The translations under genes were made by a program, and so were the position numbers. From Trochalopteron elliotii (Eukaryota > Chordata > Aves > Passeriformes > Leiothrichidae), in assembly GCA_024734555.1 (NCBI GenBank), contig JANPWX010020040.1:796161-860160 (forward strand): a DNA stretch of 64,000 bases, read 5' to 3'. This document shows positions 44,881-60,000 of this stretch, in pieces (positions within the stretch are counted from its first letter, which is position 1; every line of letters begins with the position of its first letter). The notes under the pieces are model-generated. The model saw only the letters and a list, made by a program, of their open reading frames with translations, made no database searches and was not told where the DNA came from.

Positions 44881-47507
44881 TTCACTGTCAATTACATCAT
44901 GGTAGTGTAGGTGAGAAAGGGAGACTAGAGGGTTTTTTTTTTTTAAACTTACTGCATAAATAAAATCAAGGAAAATATAATGTAATATAAATAAAAACAA
45001 ATGGCTCGATCAACTCATCTTTAATGCTTTGCTGTGTGACATCTATTTTGTCTAATGGAATACGACTTTCATGCACCAACTGGGTATTTAACCTTGGCCA
45101 AAAGTTATGATGTACATTACAATACACTTTTATTATGTTACAATCTATTGTTGTTGTTTTTTTAATCTATTGCTAGGCCCCTAACAGTATGTCTGTGTCG
45201 ATGAAACCCATCTGTCAAAAGCACAGAAGGGACATTATTATGTAAATGCGGTTGGGTCTTCCTTTTGTGGAATTGGGGGCAGGAATTTAATATACTGTCC
45301 TAATATTCCAGCCAGAGGGGAAAAAATATTTATGAAAAAATCTTCTCTTTTTTTAAGTAAGAAAAAAAATCTAGCTGAATTTGGTTTTTAAAAAGTCAGA
45401 TATTTCTCTTCACCCTTCCCAGTAAGATTTTTAGAGCTAATGATACAGTTTCTAATAAAAAATAAAATAAAATACATGAGAGACTTTTTAAGTGCACCAG
45501 GAGACAGGTCATTAATATGAGCACTGCTATCTTTTCTATATTACACTCATATTTCAATAACCTATGTTTTGGGGTTATTATTTTTTTTTTTAACAGGTGC
45601 CATTTTGGATTATTTCTTTATTAGGGTTTGTTATAATATATGCACAAAGGTTTGCAGATTTCTAGGAGAGGCGTGGATGAGGAGGAGATTATTTATTGCA
45701 GTTCTTAAATATCAGCCAAAATCCATCCATCTAAATTTTCTTGCCTTAGACGCATTCTGCCATTATTTGCAAAATTAAGACATTTGTCCCTGCTCAGAAA
45801 AGGGGCTAAAATTGAAATAGCCATTGTAGGAAATGAAATATCTACACAACTCTACCCTGGGCAGGCTCCCAGCCTGAGGAACAGACTCCAGGAGGTTTGT
45901 CCCAATGTGATGCATGAAATGAAGTGTATGTATCTCTCTAAATCCAGATTACCAGCTGATTTCCTCCCCTAAATTCAAAGGCACCATCTGTTGAAATCAC
46001 GACATCCTCCAATATGAGGATCTCTGAGGTGGGAAAGTGTTGTCATCTCTTTCTCTGCAGATGGGGTGCTGAGGAACAGAACAGCTGAGTGTACATTTGC
46101 ACAGAATTAAGGTATATTCACAGCATAAGGAAAGGCACACACATGTTGGCTGTGTTTCCTTAGCACAGGTAATGGAAACAAGGAGCATATGACAGGGGAA
46201 GGGTTATCATGGACAACAAGTATTTATGGCCCATCCACAGTCTGGATCACCCTTTGGATCCTGAGACTTGCCTCCTGTTCAGTGAGTTTTGGTTAAAGCT
46301 CCTCCTGTTTGGGAATCCTGTCTAATTTCTTTGCAAGGCAAACTGTGAGAACAGCCTGTTTTGGTTGAGAGACCCTACCAAAGCACACAGGCAGCACTGT
46401 GGGACAGGAGGCTCCTAGGGAAGTAACAGCCAGCACCAATAATGAGGCTGTACATGCCCCATAGAAATTAGGCAGAGATTTAAGCATCTAATTCAAAGAC
46501 TGAAGCCAAAAAAAAAGCATGACTTCACCATATCTTTCTTGTGCCATTTCCTTCTTTGATAAGAAAGCTTTTAAAGTATGCTATAAAACCCCTTTTGTTT
46601 GGTGCATTAATGGGCATAGGAAAGACTAAGTTTTCATCATCCATAGTAGACTCAAGCCCTCAGCTATCACCCAAGACAAAAGCACCCTTATACCCAGGCA
46701 AGCTCCAGGAGGAGACATTTATCCCTGGTGCCAGAGGGGCCACTGCACAAAAAGGAGTGTAATAAACATACATGATACTAGTACCTACTGCTATTTTTGG
46801 CAGAAAAGGGAAAACATTTCACTCTGGGTACACTTCTCTCTGTATAGAGCTCTTGGAGCTCTTGGAAAGATCCTGTTTGCTAATATAAAGTGCCACAGGA
46901 TGTCCACATACGCTCCTAGACTTGACCAAAAATGATGACGTCCTGGGCATACTAAACTGTTGAGTGTCTGTTTCACATCTAAGTCATGTTCAATAAATAT
47001 CTTGAAAGCATTTGACAAATTCTTTTGCTAAAAAACCCTCTCTTTTATCCAGAAGTACAGAAAAGGAAGTGTTCACACAGGAATACAGTAACTAACTTTT
47101 AAACCTTCGGTCTTTTTGAAGTGGTTTGAAGCAATATCTTTTCCTTTTCTGAAGTGTGGATGAAGGTAATTTGAGATAGGTGTGATGCCTGGCATCCACA
47201 GTGGAAATATTCTGTACCCTAAAGACTGAGAAAATCACTGAGAAAAACTGAAACCTTACACTACACTGCAGACTCTGTCCCTGACTACTAAGTTGTTGTA
47301 CAGACAGGGATTCCTTCTCAGTATTTGCGTATTATGGTACACAGAAACATCCAAATCATTATGTTTGGCTGTCTGGGCCCAGGTCTCTGATCTTGAGTGT
47401 AAGTTCAGTCTTTCTCTCATTTAAAACACATTAGGACAAAGCAGAGTCTCTGTGTGAATGACTGTATCTGACAGTGAACTTCAAGGTTCTAGTTTAGACT
47501 GATGAGT
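44881..47507. other. no gene seen
   Basis: Unique AT-rich sequence with a T run at 44932-44944. No recognised gene, RNA or repeat family. Confidence 0.4.
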
Positions 47508-47590
47508 GCACGGAATCACCAAGAGATTTGTGCTGGAAGGACCCTTATAAATGCCACATAGTCCAACCCTACAGCAGGAAGGTGTTGCCT
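47508..47590 (-). mobile_element. short CR1-like 3' end remnant
   Basis: CACGGAATCACCAAGAGATT, TGCTGGAAGGACCCTTATAA and CACATAGTCCAACCCTACAG are the reverse complement of a CR1 3' end, here only about 80 bp long. Confidence 0.6.
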
Positions 47591-50385
47591 ATGAATCAGA
47601 CTTCCAAAGTATTTTCAGCCTGTCTTCTCTCCTCCCTGCTGCTGCTGCATGTCATCCTCTCTGCCTAGGGAAGAAGGCAAAGCTCAGAGCTGAATGAGCA
47701 TAAACATAATGACTGGGCTTAATTGGGCAGCATACAGTGGAGACAAACACAGTGACTTTTCCTCATCCATAACTAAGTCTCACTGCACTCAGCCACTAAC
47801 ATGCTGAACCTGATCAGCAGAGCTAATTTTCATTAGCTAATTGAGCAGACTCACAGCATTCTCCAGCTCCTACTGCTCCCAGCTGCCTGCTGAAGGAGGT
47901 GCACTGAGTGCAGATCCCATCTCAGAAGGGTCAGCTCAGGAGGGAGCTGCCTCAAGAGAGGGAAGATAGCCAGAGCTGTTCCTTTTGCATGCCTTTCCCT
48001 CCTGCTTTCCACAGACACAAACTTATTCAGATATTTCTTAACTTAAACTTTAATTAAATTTTCTTTTAACATCTAAGCCCTTATGTGACATTAATATCTC
48101 TAAAGACTAAAATCCAGATCTATAGATATCTCCAAGTCTAAAAATACTTATCCACTGTTATTCCAAAATGTTAAATAACTATTAATTCCCCTTCAGGGCC
48201 AGGTTTTAAACCAGGCTGTAGAGATGCATTGTGTGAAGGAGGATGTGAAACACTGTCACGTGCCACTCATGGAACAGCATGAGGCAGAGAAGATAAAGTG
48301 TACTATTTAGTAGTGGGAAGAATCTGAACACTGGCTTGTAAATTTTTTGAAGTTCCAAGCTAATTGGATAGGACCCATTTGGCAGGCTACAGTGGAAGAA
48401 ATGGCGGGGATGACAAGATCTGCTTAGTACTACTGAGGCTGATAAGAAAAAAGGATTATATGTTGGGCTTTACAGTTTGGGGTGGGTTTTTTTCTGAATT
48501 TTTTTTTACAAATTTTTAAAAATAAAGGTCTGAAAAGTTTTTATTCAGAATGTCACCTGGCTGTTTCATAGGAGCCACAATTTCCACAGATTTTATGGGA
48601 ATCTAATGTGTTCATTCCCCTTAATTGGCTGAATTGTCTGGTTAGAGCTACATTTCCCATTGCACCTCAAAGCATCTACATGCTAAGAATGTAGATACTA
48701 AGGCAAAAGAGCCCCTGAACACAACTAACCAGGTAGACACAGTCCAAGAGGCAGATCCGTGAATTAAGACATTTGTGTTTGCTCATATAATTGGAGGAGA
48801 AAAAAGTTGTTCCACAGAATTATAATTGGTGAAAGAAAAATTTAACACTCTATTTGCAAAAGAAATTTTTTCTGAAAAATATCACATTGTGATATTGCAT
48901 TAATAATGGTCATTTATTATTATATATGCATGTATATATATGTGTATATGCATACATATTTCATATGTGTATTTGTATAATACTTTTTTTAAACCATTGA
49001 CAGAAGTTTGCTGCTGTTCCTGCATCTCAGGTTATCAATCCTACAGAAGACATTAGCAATCCAATGGTGAAATAAATAACTTGGATGCCCATCTAAACTT
49101 CTCTGTGGGTGTTTTCTCCACCCAAGTGCCTTTTGCACATTTATCAAAGGAAGGGCCCTCATCCACAGGCTGGATGTGGTGCTGTCCTGAGGAGGCCAGG
49201 GGTGCCTCAGCAGCAGCAATTAGCAAGGAGGGATGGCAGGGAGGCTTCACCCTATGATCTGTGAAATTTTCCAGGCTGCAGAGGGTGCCTTGAGCACTTT
49301 TCTATTTACATGTGGGAGAGAGAAGATGATGCTTTCCCAGCCTGGGGAGAGGGGACAGCTGCTCTGGGCTGGCAGCAGGTAAGTGGCAGATTGGGAGGCA
49401 GCTGGGGGAAGGAGCCCATCTCCAGTGGTCCTGTCATTTGTGCCTTTGTAGGTTTTTCCATACCTGAGTGAGCTGCAGCAGGCAGCTACTGCTGGGTGTC
49501 CCAGAAGCGTCTTGTCAGAGCACATCTTGATGACAGCATCCTCACATCTTTTTAAGGACTTCTGAGTCACACAGGCCATAAGGAGGTGGCACAGGGACAG
49601 AGCTGGAAGCAGACACCATTTTTCATAAGGTCAGCGTTGCACCTTGATTGGCAGGGCAGCAGCTTCTGATCAATAACTGCAAGGGATTATTGATTTGGCT
49701 ACCAATCTGAACTCTTAATTACTGATATTAAATGTCAGAAACTTCCAGAGTTTAAGTCATATGACTGTAATCTCTTATTCCAGGAGCTCTGCAGTGGCAA
49801 GCTCTCATCAAACTGTGTGGCAAGGGTGTGCTCTCAGCTCAGCTGCTGCACACAGGGAATGCTGTGGCTGGCTTTGGTGTGGCTGCTCTGGGCTTGCTCG
49901 ATGGGAGGGAGGTTGCTGTCTGTCCCATTGCATCTTTCTGCTGCATATCAGTCAAAATTAAAGCAGAATAACAAAGAAGAGCCCTTCTCTCCCACTAGCA
50001 GAAACTGGAGTCCTCTATCCATTGGAATCCTTGCTTTAAGCCCCTCAGAAGGTCAGGAGATGAACCTTTCCTTGTTAGGCCTATATAAATACATGCATAT
50101 AAAGAGAAACACAGCAGGTGAGCATTTCATAGATATATATTTTTCTTATATATGTACTATGAACCTTTGCATAGAAAAAGGAAAATAAGTCACCCTCATG
50201 CTTTGTATCTACGGGCACATGTCTGTTTACAGGAGTTAAATGCACACAAGTGTTCTGGGGATACCTTTGACAGTCTCTAACGACTACCTAATTGAGTTGT
50301 CTCTCTTAGTAAAAGTTTCAATGTCTTTCCTGATCACATAGTATCTTGCTCTCCATGTCCATTGCTGCCATTTTTTTGTCTTTGT
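47591..50385. other. no gene seen; TA-rich patch and a lone exon-like segment
   Basis: A TATATGCATGTATATATATG-type patch lies at about 48918-48965. At 49276-49378 a segment bounded by TTTTCCAG and a consensus CAG|GTAAGTG donor is open in one + frame, but no neighbouring exon could be linked to it. Otherwise unique sequence. Confidence 0.4.
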
Positions 50386-51070
50386 AGGATCATAGAATCA
50401 TTTGGGCTGAAAAAAACCTGTTCAGATCAAGCCCAACTGTAAATTCAGCTCTGCCAAGCACATCCTAGCACAATGTCTATATAGTTAGGAATTTTCTCCC
50501 GCTTTTTAATTACTTTACATATATCAGCACTGAATTTCACCTGCCATTTTTTTCCCGTATCATTCAGTATCATGAGATCTGTGCTTTTAGCTGTCAGATT
50601 TATTTTAGTTACCCAGACTATCTCAATCTCATCAACAGAGTTTTGTCTCTACTGCAACAGAAAGGATCGCCGTGGTACTCCTTTGGTCCCTCCAATAAAA
50701 TTTGAGCACTCATTACTACACTTCACACCTACTTCTTTAGACAGTTATCAACCCAAGAAACGCATTTCCCACTTCTTTCTGCAATACCCTGGTTTCTTCA
50801 CAAGCCATTGGTAAGGGACTTTTCAAAAATCCAAGTGTGCTTTTATCCATATGCTTGCTGACTCTTTAAAAGCACTATAATAAATTTTGTAAAGGATAAC
50901 TACCTCCTATAAAAGTTGCGTTGCCTCTTTCACATTACATCAGATCCATCTACTTGCCTGCCAGTTCTGTTCTTGATTACAGTTCCTTCCAATTAGCTTG
51001 ATACTGTGTCACACTTGCTGGTTTTCAATTCTACATTTCTCAAACTGGAAAAAAAATCCTTGATAAAAAG
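50386..51070 (-). mobile_element. ancient CR1-like LINE remnant with RT motif relic
   Basis: It starts with GGATCATAGAATCATTTGGG, a CR1-type end. It then continues with CACTGAATTTCACCTGCC, GTATCATGAGATCT, and GGTAAGGGACTTTTCAAAAA TCC (50810-50832), whose reverse complement reads like the LDF-K-(A)FDKVP region of a CR1 reverse transcriptase with a deletion. ATGCTTGCTGACTC and GTTTTCAATTCTACATTTC stretches follow. The pattern is that of an old amniote CR1-related family on the - strand. It may be two elements side by side, with a junction near 50500. Confidence 0.5.
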
Positions 51071-54000
51071 GTTTCCTCTTTAGCAAGAGCTAATAATCAA
51101 ATTAAAGGCCATGGAGTACTCTTGATTGCTAATAACACTTGTGAGTTTAGAAGGAGGAGTTATTTCCAGTTACTGAGTATAACTTCATTTTTACTTTTTT
51201 TTTATTTTTTCAGACTATTTATAATCTGAAGAAATCATTAAAGGTAGAAACTAAATCTTAATATCTGTCTCTCTGGATGGTGAATCAGGGTTGATTCCCT
51301 TCATTTAGTCTCTTGAACTGGGTTGTTTGTCATGTCATAATTAAAGAAAAAAAATGGAAAAAGTAGATGGTTCTTTGCTGTGAACATTTCATTCTCAGAA
51401 AAAGGGAATTGCATTAAAAGCAAAACAGTACACCAACAGTGATTATTTCAGTCTCCTGCATATTTCTTTATGAAGGGTTTTGGGAAGATATTACACCTTG
51501 GAGGGTCAGCTGATTCTTGAGGGAACCAAGTACTCTATTATCAAAATAAGTAGCAAACAAGTAATAGTGTATCACAGGTAATTAAAGTACTTTATAGATG
51601 AGCAAAATTCATTAAAGGGTTGATGAATCCTATTTGGTCTATCATGGACAACCTAAGCAATTTATAAATGGGCAAATGTGACTAATCTTAAATAAATCCT
51701 GTGAAACCAAAGAAAGCCTTTAAGTCAGTTAATCAAAAGAAGCCAGTCAAACACTTGTCTTGAGGCAAGTAAATCAATGAATATCAAGAATCTTAAATCT
51801 GTTATAAATCCCATTACTTATCTTTGTTTACCAAATTGTACCTTCAGTGCCCTCTCCAGGAATGTATATTCTAAAAAAGCTGGTATTCAAACGTAAAAAA
51901 ACCCTAGCCATGTACATGGCAATAGCACTTCCACATCCTGGTAGAACTGTCCAAAAAGAATTTAAATTAAGTTCTGTAGCAAAACTTTCCTGCTGCACAT
52001 CACGTCTCCAAATGTCACATCAGTGATGTCATCACATGGTAGGAATAATGCTGAGTTATTGAATGCTGCTGTTTTATTTTGAGTTGTACTGTCTTTTGTT
52101 CTCAGTCCTTCTTCTTAGGCCTCTGGTTGCTGAAAACTCCCAGGAGTGAATTGGAAAAGCTGTTGGCCATACTATAAAGATGAACAGTAGGAGAGCTGCC
52201 TCTTTATTTCAGAGGATTTTATAACCTTCTCTCTTACTTTAGGCAGAGAAAAATGTGCATCTCTTTCAGGCTTCACTGGATTCAAAATCAGCTCTTTTCA
52301 TCTACTCCTTAACACTTCCATGGCTTTAGAAACATAGCTTAGGACTAAGTCAATTTAATATATATGTAGGACACTTCTAACTGGCTTTTGTATGTATGTG
52401 TATCCAGAAAGAATGACTCAGAGTTCCTTTAGAAGCAAGATTTTACATTTTTGCATTTATTTGAACCACTTAGTTACATGAGGCTCAGTACAATCTGAAA
52501 TTCTGCTTCAATTTAACTTGCAGTTAACTTACTTTTTATAAAAGAATAAGGGAACAGTCTAACGTTTCTCACAAAAATCTTTTAAGACTTGGTTTTCAAG
52601 CGGGCTTTCCAAATTGTATGACCATGAGAAAACACCACTGTTTAACTTATTAGCCTGTGTGTACAAACTTGATCTCTTTTATTTTCTCTTTGATTTCCCA
52701 TTTGGTAAGGAAGGTTATAGCTATAATATCAGCTGCTGGCAAGAACAATGATTCAGCTTTTCTGCTAAGTTGATCAGAACATGTAAGAATTTTCTTAAAA
52801 CACACTACGCCTAAATGAATAAGCAGAACTAGGAAGGAACACTACGTTTTATTCAGTAGACCACAGTTCTGCTCTGCCTGAACAATGGATGCGACAAGCT
52901 CTCTCTTTTTTCAGCCTAATCTTCAGGATAGGTCTACCTTAATGAGTACATCCAGTGCTAAACAACAAATACATAGTCTTGCTGAAATATCCATCTGGTA
53001 TTGTATACACTACAGAACAGCACACAATCTTATATTTGAGAGGTTTCCTGTTAATAACCAGTCATTTCACAAGTGCAGTTCCTCTCTGTCCATGAGGCTG
53101 AATAACACTTCTGTAAGTTTGCAAGTCAAGGTAAGGCAAGTTTTTATGGCCCTAAATCGTTTGCATCCCAAAACCACACACTGAACAGTCACTTATTTCT
53201 CTGAGGGCAGTAAATAAGCCTTTGAAAGCCACTAAGTAAAGACAAAGTCTATGCAAGTTTAAGCGTTTAAGGTATCTGGACACAATCTTGCTTTGGAAAG
53301 AACCCCTGTGAAGAAACCAACATTTCCTTATTGACCAGCAGAAAAATTCATCTAGCTTTGTCTTCAGCTGTGTGGATTTAGCATCTCATCGGATTTGTCA
53401 GCCAAGGTGTCCCCTGTGTCAGATAGGTAGCTGAAGGACAGTGTGCTTTGGTTAGCTTCATGTCATATGTCAAACAAATGACAAATGTCACAAGGGATAG
53501 AAACATCCTGCATGCACTACTGGGGGAACCTGTGAGGCTAGTTTAGAGTACACTCCTTTCTCTTAGGTAATAAAGCATGGTAAGATTAATCCAAATTTCA
53601 TTTTATAATACCTGTCTCAGTTACTACTAAAGGTTAGGTTCATACCATGTAAAAACTAAAATATTAGGTTTATACATAGGTGTCTCAGAAGAATTTAATA
53701 ATTTCATGGTTATCAGGAGATCAAAACAAAGAAGCATCTATAAGAATAAGAGAAAACACATTTAATATAGAAGTAATTGCCTTCTCCTCTAAAGCCTTTT
53801 TGAGATATAAATATGCTTCTGAAGGTTCAGAAGTTTAGAGCATTTTTAGAAGGAAACATGTTCAATAAGAAATCATCAGGAAGATTTGATTTTATTTCAA
53901 CAAGAAGTTTTTTTTTAGAGTGTGGAATGAGAGTTGTTTATGATATATTCTGTTAACATATCCCTGCATTACTCTTTGCTCTTTACCTTTTTGAAAGTCA

Positions 54001-57000
54001 GGATTCTTTCTAAAGCATATTTTATGAAAATCTGTTTTTGCAAGATTATGATAATGTCTCTACCAGCTGGATGTCTAGTACAAGGAGTCTTTTCTTTGAA
54101 GACACATTCATGCTAGTAGGCTGATTCTTGACCAAATGGCTCCTAGTTTTACAACTGCATTGCATTTGCAACTTTATAATTATGGGCTTTTATTTAATAT
54201 TCTATACAAAGCAAAAAATATAATGTTTATATCAATTCTAGTTTAAATCTACTAAAAAGATGTTAATGATTTTCTTTTTGAAAGTGTTTTTTTAATAGGG
54301 GCTATAAAATATTCAATGTTTATAAATATGTTGCCAAGAATAGCTGAAGACAGTGAAAGCTAAAACATGTTATAATTATACAAGCTGATTTTCAGACTTC
54401 ATATAATACTGGCTGTTCTATAGCCTGTGGTATTATCCTCCTCTAACATGTACAGTTGATTCTTGGATGAAAGAAATAGGACCAGAATGGACTATTTTTA
54501 ATTAGCTTGAATATTTGAATAGCCTGAATATTTTAGTAAAATACACACCCAGATACTTTTAAACCTATTTTAAATATATGAGATTTAAAACAATTAAAAA
54601 GCTATCTTAAAATTTCCCAGCAAGCTACTAACCACCCTGAGTAAATTCTTCTAATAATATGTTCCAATGCTACCTACAGGTACTCCAGGACCAGCAATGA
54701 TTGCACGACCCTTTTAGAATTCTGTTCTCCTTCAGGACAGTGCTACAGCAAGAAAGCAGTGTCTTCCAGATTATAAGATCTAGTAATTTTACTTATTTAG
54801 GTATCTATTCAAAAACAAGTAAAAATTGCATTTTATGTTTTCTGACAGTTCAAAATTTTCATGCATTCTCCCTTTGGATGGAATTAAACATATACTAAAA
54901 GGAATAGAATATCTTGGAGATCTAAAGGTGATGATTTTCTTTCTGGGTATAAAGACAGAATACAGGCAGCTAGAGGGGAGGAAGAATACTAAAACTTTTT
55001 GCTTCTTTGTTTGTGTATATAAAGAAGACCGCTATTTCAAAAGTCAAATATATTTATTTTTTTTAAATGTTTTTAGTATCTGACTCAGAAAAAGAGCCAC
55101 CAGTGCGTATGGGAACTTAAACAGATATGCCACCAATAATGATATACCTAGAAATACCTTTTCCTCTTGTATATATGTACCTGATATTATCTGAAGCATT
55201 CGAAAATGTGTTTGTGTACAGCAGCACTATAATAGGATTTTGTGAATTGTTCTTATCTAAGCATTATATATGCATCCAGAGGGAAAACTTTACTTTAAGC
55301 AGGTACATTATCAGAAAATAACAATCTGGGGCATAAGCATCCCAAGTGTGCACCTTTTTTATGGTGTCAAACAAAGCACACAATGCACATATTTTCCCAT
55401 TATTTTATGTTTGATTTTTTTTCATTATTATTATTATTATGTTAAGCCAACTGTGTTGGATTTGTAAATGGGCTATGACTGTTACACTATAGCATCTGCT
55501 TATCCAAATAAGTCTCTCCTGATAATGGTGCCCAGCAATGCAGGCCAGGAAGTGGGAATGAAAGATGAGACAAAGGGTATGTCTCTGCCAGTGGCCACAG
55601 GTTTCACCTCAGGCTGATTTACATGAATGCAATAAGCAATGCAGCACAAAAGAGTTGTTTTCAAAAAGCTATTTCCAACAGGAAAGCATAAATAAAATCC
55701 CCCAAGCAGTCCTAAAATTAAGATCAGGGAGGCAATGGTTGTTTCTGTTACAAGTCACATTCCTGTGAGAGCAATGCACTGGAAACCAGAAGAAGTAGGA
55801 ATCAGCAATGAAAGTAGGCAAAGGTAGCAAACATTTTTCATAATTTTCCTATGTACAAGAAACATTTTTTTTTTTAACTTCAGCACTTCTTCACAGCAGA
55901 GTTATGTGTATATTCCCACCAGAAGAAAAGCTGAGCAAGTTTTCATCAAAAGAAAGTTTGCAGGACCGAAGCACAAAGAAAAGAAAAAATTATCTAATTA
56001 CTAAGATAAGGGAAAACCATTTTTACAGAGCTTGTGGATAGACAATTACCATTTTCTTGGTGACAATGTTTGTGTTAATCAGCTTTCCACCTGAACTTGG
56101 AATAGAGGCAAAGCAGGTTTATTAGGGTCAACCCTTTAAGTGAGTGATTTCTGTGAGCTCCAGTTACCAGATGCTAAAATCTTCTCAATCCAGATGGTAA
56201 AAGAAAAGAGATATAGAGAAGTGTTGGTGATCAAAAGAGAAAAAGATTCCATCAAGATCATCATAAAGGATGATCTTGCTACAACACTCTTGCTACAAAA
56301 AATCTTATGCTTGACTTGAACCACAGCTGTCAAAGCCTTGCTTGGGCATTTCTTTTCATTAGTTTTAGGGGTAAGTTTTCCTCTTTTCAGAGGGCAGGTT
56401 GAACCCTTCTGCAACCCAATAGGTAAATTTAGTGTTAGAAGTAAAATAAATAGAAGGTTTTCCATATTGAGAAAGCATCCTTTTTTCCCAGACATCTAAA
56501 GCAAAGAAAGTAGAGACTACGTGTCACACGTTCAAAAAGTACCTATTTCACTGCCTGATAAGAGTGTTTATACTCACTCATTCCTTACACTCATGAAAAT
56601 TAACAAGATTGACTGAAGCTGCAATGGTGAAAGCCATACATTTTCCAGACAGGATGCCTTCCTGCTTTAGTCTCTTAGTCCGCATGGCTGTAACAGATAT
56701 TTTACTTTTTTTTTTGGATGGTCTTTCAGATTTCACTTGGCATTCTAAGTTCCTGGTAAACTTGCAATATTACTACAGCAGTTCCCATGCTAGAAGTCCT
56801 CATTTAGGAGAAATTGTTTAATATTCCTCCTCTCCCTTTGCAGTGAAACATTTGGAAAGCACAATGAAGCAGCTGCACATGGGCTGGTAAGAAGTAATTT
56901 GACACCTTTACACCACACAGATACAGGAATAATTGGAGCCTGGTTTTTCAAGCTCACATGATGGCTCAGTCCTGAGGTTGAGAAAGAAAAAATGCAGGTA

Positions 57001-60000
57001 ATTTGTTACTTTTAATTAACTGGGTTTTTTTCCTGAAGGGGAACTTTTATTCCCACCTGCTGGTTTTAGGTACTTAACATATCTGCCTGTCCAAAAGAGG
57101 AGTTAAATTTTTTGTGGTGAATTCCAGAAATAAAATTCTTTGTATGTAATGAGATGGACTGTAGTCAAACAGCCCTCAAAACATGATGATAATAGCTGGC
57201 ATGAATCATTGGCTCTGGAGAGCAGAAGCACCTTGAGTGCCTCCAGTGCATGTTAATAAGTCTTCTGTAGTCTGTAAGGTAGTTTGGCTACCACAGGTTT
57301 TGACTCCATGACCCACATTCATAGCACAGTAGCACCAATGCTTCTGTCCATTGACTTCAGTAACTTCCCAAGTAATTGTTATCCAAGCTGAGTAAAATCT
57401 GCAGAGTGTGATCACTGGTTTGTGAAGCTACTAAGTGCTTTGCAGTGGAGTTTTAATATAGCTAAGACAAATGATGTAACAGAGATATCTATTCATATTT
57501 AAAAGTGATATTGTAAATAGTTAAGATTCCATTTAATGCATTGCAAAGTTAGGTAACATGAAAAACAATCTGATAACAGGCAGGCTTTCAAATCCATTAA
57601 GTACATTTGAATATTGCATCCTAAATGTCCGTCATTATTACAGGATTTTATGTGAGAGTAGAAATATATAGGACTTTAAAAAAATCTACACTGAATAAAA
57701 AGACAGTAATAAAACAGAAGCTTACTGAGTTTCTTCTTTGACAACTCTTTCTTCTTCCTTTTAATCTTTATTTGACACTTTATTAAAAGTACAGAGCTCA
57801 AGATTTCAACCACTGGTTAATCACCACTTAATCATTTGGCATAAGTTAAAGACACATCTCTGCTGCATTGGTTTTCCCCCTGTACTACTCACGTGATTAA
57901 CCACTAGACATTGCTTCCTTTTCTCAATTATATCTCTAATTTAGATGTGGTCAATCCACCTTCTAAAGTACTGACAAGTAGATACCATAGATACTAAAAA
58001 ATTATATGGAAGCATGTGTCATCCTTGAAACAGATGCCACACTAAATTATGTTATGAGCTCCAGACCAAGGATACAGACATGGGCTGGGAATAACTTGGT
58101 GTTTAATCCCACTCACATACCTAAAACCCTAAATTCTAAGGAGCTTCTTTTTACCAGAATCCATGTGGTGACTAAGCTGGACAAATTGGGAAGCTGTGTG
58201 AGACTGTATGATGTTTCAAAATTGGACAATTACATCTTTGAGTAATTGCTCACAAATACCTATTTAGTGCTGACCACAACTAATTGATGGATGTCAGGAA
58301 TCGTGTTTCCCCACAGTACTGCAGGAGTAAGGCTGGAACAAGTTTTCCTTCCACCTAACTCTTGCTGCCTTCTCTGCATGACACTGCTCCCCTCTGTGAG
58401 TTGCAGAATTAATTTCAGCAGCAATGTGTGATCAGGAATGTAGGAAATCTTTGAGCCAAGATGGATGCTTGACATAATGAGTCAAACAGCGACACCATGG
58501 AACTCATCAACTGTATTCATCACCAGGGCGTTGAGAGTTTGGGATATTCTCTGTAAACATACACATCTTTATTTTTACATGTGTTTTGCAAACCCGTATG
58601 GTGGAAGGCTTTTCACACTTTTAGCCTGCAGACTTTTATTGAGTGTGGAAGCAGAGTTTATAAATAGGACTTCTCTTTTTTCTTTTAATGCCATTTAGAT
58701 CGCATTTTAGCAGAGTTTATAAACAAGCTGCATTTGTTCTTTTTATTGGCTCAAGAGAACAGCTGTCTATCAAGCATTCCTGTTTACATGATCTCCTTTG
58801 GTAAGCCATGCTTAGAGACCTTCTGTGGGTTATCAGTAGCTGTTATATAAACAACAGCATATTGGATGAAATCTGTGATATTATTTCATGTGTATTTTCT
58901 TCCCTTACACTGAAGTTCTCTTGTAAGCAGTGGCCCAGAACCATATCCATTCACCTCTGAAATGTCTCCAAAGTCCTCTCTACAGGCACTGTTAAATCCT
59001 GGCAGACAATGCCCCAGGGTTGCATAGATCGTATGCTGGCTATCTGTAGAGGACTGCATTTCAGCCATAATGAATTAAGTGATTTCTTTCTTCAAAAAGC
59101 AGGAGATGTTTGACAGAAAAGCTAAAAAACACGGTGCCAAAGTGGGAGGTCTGTGCTGTCAAGAGGTGTCAAACTGACAGAATTGGGGACCTAAACCTTC
59201 TGTTCCCCTACAGCAAAAAACAGATTTCAAACCACGTCACATACTAGAAGCACTGGCAATGGAAGAATTCATGTATGTTAGCCACGATATAGAGGCACCA
59301 GATGTAGAGACGTGAGGAGATTTCAGTTGCCATCACGGTTCCAGTCTCAACTTTAGAGATCTAGAATTTAGTTCTCCAGAACTTTACCCAATACTGAACC
59401 TTTTATTTCCATAACACTCTCCAGTGCTTATCCCCAGAGCTCATTCAAATACAGGATTTTGGTTCCAAAGTAGTTGAAGATTCTACTTTTCATTGCCCAA
59501 ACATTCCCCAATTATATAAGTGAAGTAAAATGTTCAGCACATGTTTAACTCCATCTTTTAGAAGTAGTAAATGTTCAGATTCCTAAAGGGCATAGCCCAA
59601 GTTAAGCATATGTTTAGACAGCATCCTGACTCAGTTGTTGCCCTGCATGTGGGGGCTCAATGAAAAATAAAAAAAAAATAAATCCTAATTGTAATTCTGA
59701 ATTTGGGCCAGGATTTTATTGAAATATTTATAAATAAAGACATGGTGGTATTTAATTATTTAAGAAACAAACTGGTTGTGGAAATTTCACAGAGATGTAA
59801 GGACCTTGGACTTGTGCAAGAGACGAACTTGGCCCACTTTCCTGTGACTAATATATACAGTACAGAAAGAGAGGGGAAGGAAAAGCCATTTTCTTTCACG
59901 ACAGGAACATATGATATTAAGAAAACTGAAAACTACATTTCTAAAATTGTTTCCATTTCAGAGTTCTTCTGCCTATGGAGAATCAATATGCTAGAAGAGC

